DNA of 64,000 nt from an uncultured Clostridium sp. (GCA_946553025.1 CAMNRM010000006.1:62001-126000); one strand, 5' to 3'. Positions 50,337-59,259 are shown, counted from the first letter of the stretch. Numbers and translations: made by a program. The notes: generated from the letters alone by a model not told the origin.

Positions 50337-50390
50337 GTTACTGTTCACGTAGGTCTGCGCACCTGCTGCTGTGAACGTGTGAACAGCAAC
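50337..50390. repeat. Dispersed palindromic repeat, full-length copy
   Basis: GTTACTGTTCACG (50337-50349) faces CGTGTGAACAGCAAC (50376-50390). The 54-bp unit is the most complete copy in the window and touches the last codon of the hemolysin III gene. Confidence 0.75.
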
Positions 50391-51040
50391 TAAGCGACAA
50401 AGCAGTACATCATTACATAGTGACAGAAGCTTCCGCCCATAACAAAGAGGTGGAAGATCTCATGGGAGCCAAAATACTTATGCCGGGAATTAAATAGCGG
50501 CAGCTTTAAGGCGTAAATAATGCCGCCCACCGTATAGATAATCCCCCCGGCCAGAAGCCATCCGAAACCTGCCCGGGGAAGGGCGTGGATAATTCGGGTA
50601 AATGCCAGGATGCAGACCCAGCCCATAGCAATGTACAGGATGGAAGAAAACCACTTGGGGCAGGTAATCCAGAAGGCTTTAATAAGGATTCCGGCGGCTG
50701 CAATCCCCCAGACCAGGGCCAGCAAATTCCACCCGGTCTTATCGCCCAGGACAACCATGCACACCGGCGTATAGGTTCCGGCAATCAGGATAAAGATCAT
50801 CATATGATCCAGCTTGCGCAGGCGCTTGTTGATTTCCGGGGAAATATCCAGGGTGTGGTAAATCGTACTGGCGGCATAGAGTAAAATCATGCTGACGATA
50901 AAAATGGAAAGTGCCGTCAGGTGGATGGAATCCGGCTCACGGGCTGCCTTTATCAGCAGGGGGGTGGCGGCAAACATAGCGGCAATCATTCCGATAAAAT
51001 GCGTAATAGCGCTTCCGGGGTCTTTAATATGAAGTTTCAT
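50390..51040 (-). CDS. Hemolysin III / TrhA family membrane protein
   Basis: 216 residues, seven transmembrane helices. PAQR-type metal site motifs are present: SAITHFIGM at the N terminus, STIYHTLD and the C-terminal SHEIFHLFVMGGSFCHY, whose His/Asp residues bind zinc. Bacterial members (YqfA/TrhA) affect membrane energetics and lipid homeostasis; true haemolysis is doubtful. ATG 51040 is preceded by GGAGAGGAGG. The stop codon lies at the edge of the dispersed repeat. Confidence 0.9.
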   Translation of the reverse strand: MKLHIKDPGSAITHFIGMIAAMFAATPLLIKAAREPDSIHLTALSIFIVSMILLYAASTIYHTLDISPEINKRLRKLDHMMIFILIAGTYTPVCMVVLGDKTGWNLLALVWGIAAAGILIKAFWITCPKWFSSILYIAMGWVCILAFTRIIHALPRAGFGWLLAGGIIYTVGGIIYALKLPLFNSRHKYFGSHEIFHLFVMGGSFCHYVMMYCFVA

Positions 51041-51283
51041 GGACGTCCTCCTCTCCATCGAATCAAGGGATAATCCTTGAACGAGTGGTTTACTATATAA
51101 ATGTGGTTTCTATAAAATGTATTTATTAAAACTATTATATGTAGTATTGAAAACTATATGTGCTTATAATTAATACTATAACTCTTTTTTTTAGGTTTGG
51201 CAAGTATTTTTTAAAATTTAACAAATAACGTTGCTTTTAAAATGAAACAAACGAATGAAACAAAAGGATGGTATTGACAGAAC

Positions 51284-52033
51284 ATGCTGAATATACTTTA
51301 TGAAGATGGTGAAATTATTGTGGTCGTAAAGCCTTCGGGGATAGAAGCACAGTCTTCCCGGGGATTTTCGCAGGATATGGTGAGCTTAATCGGGAAGCAT
51401 TTATGCACAAAGTTATCCACAGATTGGGGAAAACTATCCACAGATAAGGGAAAACAGGGGAAAAAAGAAGGAATTCCTTATGTGGGAGTTATCCACAGGC
51501 TGGATAAGCCGGTTTCCGGAATTATGGTGTATGCAAAGACCAAAAATGCCGCAGCCATGCTGAGTAATCAGGTCAGGGAGGGGCTGATGAATAAGGTGTA
51601 TTATGCCGTAATTTGTGGAAAGCCTGTGGATAATGTGGGTAACTTTGTGGATTATCTGCGAAAGGAGGGGAAAACCAACCTTTCTGCGGTTGTGGATAAG
51701 TCAGCAGAGGGGGCGAAGTGGGCCGAACTGCGTTACCGCGTTATAGCACACCATGAAAAAGAGAATCTCTCCCTGGTTGAAGTGAATCTTTTAACCGGGC
51801 GGCATCATCAAATCCGGGTGCAGTTTGCCAGCCGGGGGCTTCCGCTCTGGGGAGATAACCGTTATCATCCGGACTTTGCCCGGGGAAGCAGCCGGGGAAA
51901 TATTGCCCTGTGCGGAGCGAAGCTTTCCTTTGTGCATCCCTTGCAAAAAAGAAAAATGGATTTTTCCATCACACCTTCGGAGGGCAGATTTGCAGAATTT
52001 CACGACGAACTTATGTATAATGTAAAGATTTAG
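51284..52033 (+). CDS. RluA-family pseudouridine synthase
   Basis: 249 residues, without an S4 domain: LNILYEDGEIIVVVKPSG at the start, catalytic Asp in VIHRLDKPVSG (about residue 73), KVYYAVICG, and LLTGRHHQIRVQFA. It isomerises uridine in rRNA or tRNA; the target is not identifiable. Between residues about 44 and 62 it carries a repeat insert, KLSTDWGKLSTDKGK, that I do not recall in relatives. Its DNA encodes DnaA boxes (see next entry). A weak ribosome binding site (GGATGG) precedes ATG 51284. The 243 bp upstream are very AT-rich with no gene. Confidence 0.9.
   Translation: MLNILYEDGEIIVVVKPSGIEAQSSRGFSQDMVSLIGKHLCTKLSTDWGKLSTDKGKQGKKEGIPYVGVIHRLDKPVSGIMVYAKTKNAAAMLSNQVREGLMNKVYYAVICGKPVDNVGNFVDYLRKEGKTNLSAVVDKSAEGAKWAELRYRVIAHHEKENLSLVEVNLLTGRHHQIRVQFASRGLPLWGDNRYHPDFARGSSRGNIALCGAKLSFVHPLQKRKMDFSITPSEGRFAEFHDELMYNVKI
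51401..51699. promoter_or_regulatory. Cluster of DnaA boxes inside the pseudouridine synthase gene
   Basis: Five perfect TTATNCACA boxes: forward TTATGCACA 51401-51409, TTATCCACA 51413-51421 and 51489-51497; reverse TGTGGATAA 51625-51633 and 51691-51699. Two one-mismatch boxes: CTATCCACA 51434-51442 and TGTGGATTA 51646-51654. The forward and reverse groups face each other, and in each group one perfect/near pair is 21 bp apart. About one perfect box per 30 kb is expected by chance. Confidence 0.75.
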
Positions 52034-52109
52034 GTACATACTAGGAGGGTACAAAGGAAGTACAAAATGATTTGTTAAAGCAGATCGAATCGTAGAAACA
52101 GGTGAGTCC

Positions 52110-53159
52110 ATGGGAGTACCGAATAAGAAACTGAAGAAGTTAATGTTGATCACGGGAATTGCGCTGGGGGTGTATGCAGGGTTTAAATATCTGCTGCCCC
52201 TCGTGATTCCTTTTTTCATTGCCCTGGGACTGGCCCAGGTGCTTCGCCCTGCGGCGCTGTGGCTTCAGAAAAAGTTTAGTTTTTCCTTTCACGGAAAGCG
52301 ATTTTTATGCCCTCTGGGGATGTGGGGCGGAATTGTCCTGCTTGCCTTTGGCCTGGGGATTACGGCCCTGACGGTTCTCGGCGGAAAAAAGCTTTTGCAG
52401 GAAGGAAGACTTCTGCTTTATAATCTGCCCCGGATGCTGGATGAAGCCGATGTAGTACTTAGCGGCTGGTGCAGACATCTGGAAGGAACATTTCAATTGG
52501 AGAAAAACAGCGTTGTCCTTGTAGTGCGGGAAATGCTGGAAAGCCTTCTTAGCTATGCAGCCTCCCGCATTATGCCCTATGTTATGGGAAATACCATGCC
52601 CTGGCTGACCGCCTTTATCCATGTGATGGTTTTTGTGGTCGTGGTGTTTTTCGGAACCGTGATGGCGCTGCAGGAGAGCGAAGAGATTCACCGGTATTTC
52701 CGTCAGTCGGTCTTTTGCCGGGAATATCGGGAAATGGCACGAATCTTAAAGGTGGTAGGTGCCGCCTACGGGAAAACCCAGATGATTATCCTGGCGGGAA
52801 CCATAGCGCTCTGCACGGGCGGTCTGTTCCTTTTAAAAAATCCTTACTACGGACTTTTGGGGGTAATTATCGGTTTGCTGGATGCCCTGCCCTTTATCGG
52901 AACGGGGACGGTTATCTTTCCCTGGGCGCTTATCTGTCTGATTCGGGGCGAAGGAAAAAAGGCAGCACTTCTTATGGGAATTTACTTTTTGTGCTACCTT
53001 TTCCGTCAGTTTATGGAATCAAGGATGATGGGGAAGAATGCAGGACTTTCTCCGTTCCTCACCCTGGCGGCCATGTACATCGGTATTCAGTTATTCGGTA
53101 TCTGGGGCGTGATCTTAGGGCCGCTCTATTTTTTGATTCTCCGGGAATCCATTATATAA
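52110..53159 (+). CDS. AI-2E/YtvI-family membrane protein
   Basis: 349 residues, about eight hydrophobic segments. The family pattern includes LLPLVIPFFIALGLAQVLRP near the N terminus and LLGVIIGLLDALPFIGTGTVIFPW plus FGIWGVILGPLYFLILRE toward the C terminus. In Bacillus the YtvI branch is a sporulation membrane protein; other branches are permeases (TqsA) or Na+/H+ antiporters. Given a spore former, YtvI is a reasonable but unproven assignment. The start at ATG 52110 has only a weak ribosome binding site (AGGTGAG). Confidence 0.85.
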   Translation: MGVPNKKLKKLMLITGIALGVYAGFKYLLPLVIPFFIALGLAQVLRPAALWLQKKFSFSFHGKRFLCPLGMWGGIVLLAFGLGITALTVLGGKKLLQEGRLLLYNLPRMLDEADVVLSGWCRHLEGTFQLEKNSVVLVVREMLESLLSYAASRIMPYVMGNTMPWLTAFIHVMVFVVVVFFGTVMALQESEEIHRYFRQSVFCREYREMARILKVVGAAYGKTQMIILAGTIALCTGGLFLLKNPYYGLLGVIIGLLDALPFIGTGTVIFPWALICLIRGEGKKAALLMGIYFLCYLFRQFMESRMMGKNAGLSPFLTLAAMYIGIQLFGIWGVILGPLYFLILRESII

Positions 53160-53190
53160 AGATGCCCGAGTAAAGCAATTATCATTTACT

Positions 53191-54510
53191 TTAATGGGAT
53201 TCCGGGAAAAATGCATTAAGTACTGCGCCGTCGGCATCCTCCAAATCCAGACCTAAAGCCCGTGCCATAATCGGGCCTTCATCCATCAGATACATTTTTT
53301 CAATTCGGGCACCGGGCTGAAAATCCGGGCCGGAAGCCAGAAAGAAGGTTTCATATCCCGGGGCATCCGGGCAGTAGCCGTGTGCTCCGCGGTGAAGTCT
53401 GCTGTTTTCTTCGATGGTTTCTTTCGGGCGGGAACATCCGTTGCCAAAATAAAACCCTTCTTTGGCTTCCAGCATAAATGCACACTGCGGGTCCGCACCT
53501 TTATCCCGGGCCTGTTTTCCCGTAAATACCGCCTGGACAGGGCTGTCCGGGGCATTCTTCCATGCGGACAGCCAGTTTGCCACTTCCTGCTTTAATTCCC
53601 GATCCTGGTTGTCACGCAGGTAAATATAGCAGGCACCGTCGGCATTCTGTGCGGCGACCTTCCATCGGCCAAGGGCATTTCCCTTTTTTTCAGCCCATCC
53701 CTTTTCCACGATGAAGTAATTGGGATACAAAATACAGGAAACATCCTTCTGGTAATGATCGCCTAAAATAATGATATTGGTCTTTTTTTCCAGGTTGATT
53801 TTCTTTAACATTCCCAAAGTTTCGCCCAGACGCAGATCCTGCCGCCGCAGTGCCGCCCTGGCTTCCCGGGAATGAACGCCGAAGCTATGGCGGGTGGTGT
53901 CCACATCGGTTAAGTGAACCAGCATAAGATCCGGGCGGTAGCCCCGAAAGGTCCGAAGAAGCGATGCCTGGACGAAATTATCCAGCATGGGCTGGCGTAT
54001 ACCGTCAATCATCGAGCCGTAGCGGCGGAATAAATCCAGTTCATAGCCCGGCGTACCGTGGAAAAACGACATCATCAGCTGATTCTGCCAGGGGCGGTTT
54101 GCCCAGACCTCCGGTAAATTATAGGTGATCCGGGAGCGGGAGGCAACCGGCCAGAGCAGTGCTGCCGTCGTAAGCCCCGCTTTTCTTGCCTCGTCAAACA
54201 GGGTGGTTCCGTGAATAAATTTCCTCTGCCAGAACCAGTCCGGTTTTTCCCTTTCCGGCTGAAAGCGCAGGTTATTTACAATCCCGTGGTGGGCCGGGGT
54301 TTTTCCGGTTACAATCGTCGCATGGGCCGGATAGGTCAGGCTGGGACACACGCTCTTTACCTGATCACAGAAAGCCCCGCGTTTAAGAAGGCTGCTAAAA
54401 TGGGGCAGTTCTTTCAAATAAGAAATATCTTCGCTCCCCACGGCGTCCCAGGAAAGGACGATCATGGGGTTCGGTTTTTTTAAGGCAGGTCTTTTTTTCC
54501 TGTTCCACAT
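53191..54510 (-). CDS. Type I phosphodiesterase/alkaline phosphatase-superfamily protein
   Basis: 439 residues. Metal and nucleophile motifs of the superfamily are present: VLSWDAVG (first metal Asp), SLTYPAHATIVTGKTPAHHG with Thr as nucleophile, HLTDVDTTRHSFG, ILGDHYQKD and GAHGYCP. There is no signal peptide, so it acts in the cytosol on phosphodiesters or nucleotide-like substrates. ATG 54510 follows AAGGAGG at nine bases; ATG 54540 would overlap the end of rarA. It is downstream of rarA on the same strand. Confidence 0.88.
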   Translation of the reverse strand: MWNRKKRPALKKPNPMIVLSWDAVGSEDISYLKELPHFSSLLKRGAFCDQVKSVCPSLTYPAHATIVTGKTPAHHGIVNNLRFQPEREKPDWFWQRKFIHGTTLFDEARKAGLTTAALLWPVASRSRITYNLPEVWANRPWQNQLMMSFFHGTPGYELDLFRRYGSMIDGIRQPMLDNFVQASLLRTFRGYRPDLMLVHLTDVDTTRHSFGVHSREARAALRRQDLRLGETLGMLKKINLEKKTNIIILGDHYQKDVSCILYPNYFIVEKGWAEKKGNALGRWKVAAQNADGACYIYLRDNQDRELKQEVANWLSAWKNAPDSPVQAVFTGKQARDKGADPQCAFMLEAKEGFYFGNGCSRPKETIEENSRLHRGAHGYCPDAPGYETFFLASGPDFQPGARIEKMYLMDEGPIMARALGLDLEDADGAVLNAFFPESH

Positions 54511-54532
54511 CCTTTGTGCCTCCTTTTTACCG

Positions 54533-55861
54533 TTATTCATTCACGTTATGTTTAAGAAAGTTCATGTGTGCTTTGATTTGCTTCTCATAGCCGTTGTCCG
54601 ACGGGTGGTAGAATTCGGTTCCCACCAGTCCGTCCGGCAGATACTGCTGCTTGACATAGTTATTCGGGTAATCATGGGCATACTGGTAATCTAAGCCCCG
54701 GCCCAGCTTCTGTGCGCCCGGGTAATGCCTGTCCTGAAGATGGGGAGGAACCGGTTCTGTCCGTCGTGTACGGACAGTTTCCATGGCCTCGTCAATCGCC
54801 ACACAGGCGGCATTGCTCTTGGGGGCGCAGGCGACGTAGGTAACGGCATGAGAAAGGATGATCTGTGCTTCCGGCATTCCCACCCGCTCTGCGGCCAGGG
54901 CTGCAGAAACCGCCACGGTAAGCGCCTGGGGATCGGCATTTCCTACATCCTCCGAGGCACAGATCATAATTCGCCGGGCAATGAACTTGATATCCTCCCC
55001 GGCATACAGCATCCTGGCCAGATAGTAAACCGCCGCGTCCGGATCGGAGCCGCGCATACTTTTAATAAAGGCAGAGATGGTATCGTAGTGGTTATCACCG
55101 TTTTTATCGTAAAAGACCGCCCGTTTCTGGATACATTCCTGGGCGACCTCCAGGGTAAGATGAATCTTTCCGTCCGGACTGCGGTCGGTGGTAAGAATTC
55201 CCAGTTCTACGGCATTTAAGGCGGCACGGGCGTCGCCGTTTGCGGTGTCGGCAAGAAAATCCATCGCCTGCGGGTCAATCTCCCCGTCATAGCTTCCCAT
55301 GCCGCGTTCCTTATCATAGACTGCGCGGCGGATAAGTTCGCGGATATCCTCCTGCGCCAGAGGCTTTAATTCAAAAATCCGGGAGCGGGAGAGGAGAGCG
55401 CCGTTGACCTCAAAATAAGGGTTTTCCGTCGTCGCGCCGATTAAAATCAGCGTTCCGTCCTCCACAAAGGGCAGAAGATAATCCTGCTGTCCTTTATTAA
55501 AGCGGTGAATCTCGTCTACGAATAAAATTGTCTTCTGCCCGTACATGCCCAGGCTGTCCTTTGCCTTTGCAACCACTTCTTCCATATCCTTTTTGCCGGC
55601 GACCGTGGCGTTAATCTGCTGAAACTGTGCGCTGGTTGTATTGGCAATCACCTTGGCCAGGGTGGTTTTTCCCGTGCCGGGAGGGCCGTAAAAGATGATG
55701 GACTGGAGTTTGTCCGCTTTAATTGCCCGGTATAAAAGCTTATCTTTTCCGATAATGTGCTGCTGGCCCACGACCTCGTCTAAGGTTTTCGGGCGCAGGC
55801 GCGAGGCCAGAGGCCCTTCTTTTTCCTTTGAAGTTTCCCTCATATAATCAAATAAATCCAT
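54533..55861 (-). CDS. rarA: Replication-associated recombination protein A
   Basis: 442 residues. MDLFDYM start, SRLRPKTLDEVVGQQHIIG, Walker A GPPGTGKTT, Walker B FVDEIHRF, sensor 1 GATTENP and the C-terminal tetramerisation and MgsA-type domain. RarA/MgsA acts at stalled forks. ATG 55861 has AAAGG seven bases upstream. The upstream frame to 55945 is non-conserved and overlaps the SRP promoter region. Transcribed away from the SRP RNA gene. Confidence 0.95.
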   Translation of the reverse strand: MDLFDYMRETSKEKEGPLASRLRPKTLDEVVGQQHIIGKDKLLYRAIKADKLQSIIFYGPPGTGKTTLAKVIANTTSAQFQQINATVAGKKDMEEVVAKAKDSLGMYGQKTILFVDEIHRFNKGQQDYLLPFVEDGTLILIGATTENPYFEVNGALLSRSRIFELKPLAQEDIRELIRRAVYDKERGMGSYDGEIDPQAMDFLADTANGDARAALNAVELGILTTDRSPDGKIHLTLEVAQECIQKRAVFYDKNGDNHYDTISAFIKSMRGSDPDAAVYYLARMLYAGEDIKFIARRIMICASEDVGNADPQALTVAVSAALAAERVGMPEAQIILSHAVTYVACAPKSNAACVAIDEAMETVRTRRTEPVPPHLQDRHYPGAQKLGRGLDYQYAHDYPNNYVKQQYLPDGLVGTEFYHPSDNGYEKQIKAHMNFLKHNVNE

Positions 55862-55927
55862 AGCTTGCCTTTCTTTTTGTTTTCCTGATTTTAGTATAGT
55901 CGGAGTTGTTTTTTTTGTCAATTGCCC

Positions 55928-55957
55928 TTGACAAGCCCCGCACAAAGATAGTATACT
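55928..55957 (+). promoter_or_regulatory. Sigma-A promoter of the SRP RNA gene
   Basis: Perfect TTGACA (55928-55933), 18 bp, TATACT (55952-55957). Strong, as expected for a stable RNA. Confidence 0.85.
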
Positions 55958-55977
55958 TAACAGGCAAAAATGTCATA

Positions 55978-56252
55978 AAGTTTCCACGCAGCCGGGGAGA
56001 TAGCGGTGCCCTGTACTTGCAATCCGCTCCAGCAAGGGTGATGTCCTGCCCCGGGCTAGTATGATGCGGAGCTGCCTTTGGTAAGTGGCGTTGACGTTTG
56101 GGTCTTATGCAACAGGAATTTGTGAACCGTGTCAGGGCAGGAATGCAGCAGCACTAAGCAAAACCTCTTGTGTGACATGAGGTAGCCTGGACCGAGTCAA
56201 CTGCCGGAGTAACGTCGGTGTCTGCAGTTCAAAGCAGGGCGCGTGGATAAAA
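55978..56252 (+). ncRNA. ffs: Large (Bacillus/Clostridium-type) signal recognition particle RNA
   Basis: About 275 nt. 5' Alu-domain features: CCGGGGAGATAGCGGTGCCC then TGTACTTGCAATCCGCTCCAGC, very like Bacillus scRNA. The Ffh-binding helix 8 region reads GTGAACCGTGTCAGGGCAGG then AATGCAGCAGCACTAAG, including the conserved asymmetric and symmetric loops. The two ends pair: TCCACGC (55983-55989) with GCGTGGA (56241-56247). It scaffolds Ffh and targets membrane proteins. Ends are placed by pairing and may be off by a few bases. It lies upstream of dnaX, a conserved Firmicute arrangement, here with a phosphofructokinase gene between. Confidence 0.9.
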
Positions 56253-56261
56253 TTAAGGGGT

Positions 56262-56311
56262 TGTAAAGAATTGCAGAAATGGTTCTGCATTTCTTACAGT
56301 CCCTATTTTTT
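56262..56311 (+). terminator. Rho-independent terminator of the SRP RNA
   Basis: TGTAAAGAATTGCAGAA (56262-56278) pairs with TTCTGCATTTCTTACA (56283-56298) with one bulge, then TCCCTATTTTTT. Confidence 0.8.
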
Positions 56312-56313
56312 AC

Positions 56314-56342
56314 TTGCCCAGGTATTTGCTTTGCGGTATAAT
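56314..56342 (+). promoter_or_regulatory. Sigma-A promoter of the pfk-dnaX operon
   Basis: TTGCCC (56314-56319), 17 bp, perfect TATAAT (56337-56342), immediately after the SRP terminator. Confidence 0.8.
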
Positions 56343-56452
56343 GAAACGCAGAAAACGTTGCTGAACCCACGGGACGGTCGTTGGCTTTTCCCGGGACGGC
56401 AACCGGCTTTATAAAAAAATATATGGTATGAGAAAGAAAGGAGTGTTTTGTT

Positions 56453-57532
56453 ATGAGAAGAATCGGAATGCTGACCAGCGGAGGCGACTGCCAGTGTCTG
56501 AATGCGACGATGCGCGGTGTGGCAAAATCATTGTACAATATGTACGATGATGTGGAGATTGTAGGCTTTGAGGACGGCTATAAGGGATTGATTTACGCCG
56601 ATTACCGTATTTTAAAATCATCGGATTTTTCCGGAATCCTGACCGAGGGGGGGACGATACTGGGAACATCCAGGCAGCCGTTTAAGCTGATGCGCGTGCC
56701 GGATGAAAACGGTCTGGATAAAGTAGAGTCCATGAAGCACACCTACCGGAAGCTGAAGCTGGAATGTCTGGTTGTTCTGGGAGGAAACGGAAGCCAGAAA
56801 ACAGCAAACCTCCTGCGGGAAGAGGGGCTGAACGTTGTTTCCCTTCCAAAAACCATTGACAATGACCTGTGGGGGACGGAGATGACCTTTGGTTTCCACA
56901 GCGCGGTAAATATTGCTACCCAGGCGATTGACTGCATCCATACGACGGCTTCTTCGCATGGCCGGATCTTTATCGTGGAGGTTATGGGTCACAAGGTCGG
57001 TTGGGTAACCCTGTATGCGGGAATTGCCGGAGGTGCGGATATTATCCTCCTTCCCGAGATTCCCTACGATATCCGGGTGGTCAGCGATGCGATTAATAAG
57101 CGGGCAAAGGCCGGAAAGCGGTTCTCGATTTTAGCCGTTGCCGAGGGTGCCATTTCCAAAGAGGAAGCTGCCATGACCAAGAAGGAACTGAAAAAGATGA
57201 AGGAAGAGGGCATGATTTACCCTTCCGCCGCCTACGAGATTGGGGCAAAGCTTCAGGAGCTTACCGGTCAGGAAGTTCGGGTAACGGTTCCCGGTCACAC
57301 CCAGAGAGGCGGTTCGCCCTGTCCTTATGACCGTGTGCTTTCCACACAGCTTGGCGCAGCCGCGGCAGAACTGATTTATAACCAGGAATACGGCTATATG
57401 GTCTGCGTAAAGAACGGGGAAATTGATAAAATTCCTCTGGCAGAGATTGCCGGAAAGTTAAAATATGTTGATCCGGAAAACTCTATTATCCGCCAGGCAA
57501 AGAATGTCGGAATCAGCTTCGGTGACGAGTGA
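56453..57532 (+). CDS. pfkA: 6-phosphofructokinase, group III type
   Basis: 359 residues. GMLTSGGDCQCLNATMRG, LGGNGSQKTA, PKTIDNDLWGTE and VEVMGHKVGW identify the PFKA superfamily. At positions equivalent to E. coli 103/104/124 it has Asn-Gly-Lys. Gly104 is the ATP-type residue, Lys124 is the residue of PPi-type and group III enzymes, and Asn replaces the Mg-binding Asp103. I therefore call it group III and leave the phosphoryl donor open. AAAGGAG precedes ATG 56453. Its TGA overlaps the dnaX ATG (TGATG). Confidence 0.92.
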   Translation: MRRIGMLTSGGDCQCLNATMRGVAKSLYNMYDDVEIVGFEDGYKGLIYADYRILKSSDFSGILTEGGTILGTSRQPFKLMRVPDENGLDKVESMKHTYRKLKLECLVVLGGNGSQKTANLLREEGLNVVSLPKTIDNDLWGTEMTFGFHSAVNIATQAIDCIHTTASSHGRIFIVEVMGHKVGWVTLYAGIAGGADIILLPEIPYDIRVVSDAINKRAKAGKRFSILAVAEGAISKEEAAMTKKELKKMKEEGMIYPSAAYEIGAKLQELTGQEVRVTVPGHTQRGGSPCPYDRVLSTQLGAAAAELIYNQEYGYMVCVKNGEIDKIPLAEIAGKLKYVDPENSIIRQAKNVGISFGDE

Positions 57533-59253
57533 TGTCCTACACTGCCCTTTATCGTAAATGGCGGCCGGCTGATTTTGAGGATGTCAAAGGCCAGGATTTT
57601 ATCGTACAGACGTTAAAAAATCAGATTATTTCCGGAAGAATCGGTCACGCTTATCTGTTCTGCGGAACCAGAGGAACCGGAAAAACCAGCATTGCCAAAA
57701 TCTTTGCACGAGCGGTAAACTGCGATAATCCCCGGGAGGGAAGTCCCTGCGGCGAGTGTCCAAGCTGCCAGGCCATCGCTTCCGGGGCCTCCATGAATGT
57801 GGTGGAAATCGATGCCGCGTCCAATAACGGCGTGGAAAATATCCGGGATATCCGGGAACAGGTGCAGTATCCGCCCACCCAGGGGCGGTTTCGGGTCTAT
57901 ATTATCGACGAGGTGCATATGCTGTCCATAGGGGCGTTTAATGCGCTGTTAAAGACCTTAGAGGAACCGCCCTCCTATGTGATTTTTATCCTGGCGACTA
58001 CGGAAGTTCACAAGATTCCGGTGACGATTCTCTCCCGCTGTCAGCGCTATGATTTTCGGCGGATTCCCGCCCAGGTTATCGCGGACAGGCTGCGGGAGGT
58101 GGCAGAGGCGGAACACATTGATATCGAAGAAAAGGCCGTTTTGTATCTGGCCAGGGCAGCCGACGGGGCCTTCCGCGATGCGCTGAGTCTTCTTGACCAG
58201 TGTACAGCCTTTCATTTTGGAGAAATGCTGACCTACGACCATGTTCTGGATATTTTAGGTGCGGCGGACCAGACCCTGTTTTCCAAGATGTTTTCCGCGG
58301 TGATGGAGAAGAGGACGAAGGACTGTATTCTTATCTTAGAAGAAATGGTGATTCAGGGCAGGGAACTGGGGCAGTTTGTCAATGACTACATCTGGTATCT
58401 GCGAAATCTCCTGTTGATGCAGTCTGCCGAGGATGCTGCCGGGCTTGTCGATATGTCGGAAGATAACTTAAAACAGCTTTTAAATGATGCAGGCAAGACG
58501 GACGGGAATACCTTAATTCGCCAGATACGGATACTTTCGGAACTGTCAAACCAGCTTCGCTATGCCAGCCAGAAGCGGATTTTAATTGAAATTGCCCTGA
58601 TAAAGTTGACAAAACCGGAGATGGAAGTTAATATAGAATCTTTATTGGAGCGTATTTCCAGCCTGGAAGCCCGGGTCGAAGAAGGGATAGCCTTTCCTGT
58701 GCCTGCCGGGGGAATTCCTGCGGTTTCGGGCGGATTTTCCGGTATGCCGGGGCAGGAAGGCGTTTCGGCAGGATTTTCCGGTTTGTCGGGACAGGAAGCG
58801 CCTTCAACAGGTGATAATGGGCAGGAAGGCGTCCGTACAGCAGGTGCAGGCGGGCAGCTTATTTCGGGTACAGCACCCCAGCCGTTATCCGCGCCCCAGC
58901 AGGTTTCCATCCCTAAGGCTCAGTTGGAGGATTTACAGCTGATTCGGAACGAATGGGGAAATATTATCCGGCAGATGGGAACTTCGGTTCGCCCCAGTTT
59001 TCGGGGAACCGTGGTGGAGCCGGCCGGGGACAGCTGCCTTTGCATCGTATTTTCGGACCCGGTCAATTATGCTATCGGAAATCGTCCGAGTGTGATTGGC
59101 GCAATTGAGCGCTATATTGAAGAGCATTATCAAAAGAAGATTTATTTAAAGACAAGGCAGATGGGCAGCGGGGAAGTGCTGAACACGGTTTATGTCAGTG
59201 ACGAGGAATTAAAGGAAAAGATTCATACAGAGATAGAAATAGAGGAGGAGTAG
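57532..59253 (+). CDS. dnaX: DNA polymerase III subunits gamma/tau
   Basis: 573 residues. Walker A GTRGTGKTS, zinc module CDNPREGSPCGECPSC, VVEIDAASNNGV and the sensor/SRC motif SRCQRYDF identify the clamp-loader ATPase. Domain III follows to about 370, then a tau-like tail with degenerate repeats of GQEG and GFSGL (about 395-450) and a C-terminal domain that would contact polymerase. No slippery A6 or A7 frameshift signal was found, so only the full-length tau form is expected. The start is the ATG that shares one base with the pfkA stop. Confidence 0.95.
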   Translation: MSYTALYRKWRPADFEDVKGQDFIVQTLKNQIISGRIGHAYLFCGTRGTGKTSIAKIFARAVNCDNPREGSPCGECPSCQAIASGASMNVVEIDAASNNGVENIRDIREQVQYPPTQGRFRVYIIDEVHMLSIGAFNALLKTLEEPPSYVIFILATTEVHKIPVTILSRCQRYDFRRIPAQVIADRLREVAEAEHIDIEEKAVLYLARAADGAFRDALSLLDQCTAFHFGEMLTYDHVLDILGAADQTLFSKMFSAVMEKRTKDCILILEEMVIQGRELGQFVNDYIWYLRNLLLMQSAEDAAGLVDMSEDNLKQLLNDAGKTDGNTLIRQIRILSELSNQLRYASQKRILIEIALIKLTKPEMEVNIESLLERISSLEARVEEGIAFPVPAGGIPAVSGGFSGMPGQEGVSAGFSGLSGQEAPSTGDNGQEGVRTAGAGGQLISGTAPQPLSAPQQVSIPKAQLEDLQLIRNEWGNIIRQMGTSVRPSFRGTVVEPAGDSCLCIVFSDPVNYAIGNRPSVIGAIERYIEEHYQKKIYLKTRQMGSGEVLNTVYVSDEELKEKIHTEIEIEEE

Positions 59254-59259
59254 CAGGAA

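Noticed and set aside
57532-59253. Programmed frameshift producing a short gamma form of DnaX
   Set aside because: No A-rich slippery heptamer with a downstream hairpin was seen in the region where gamma would end.
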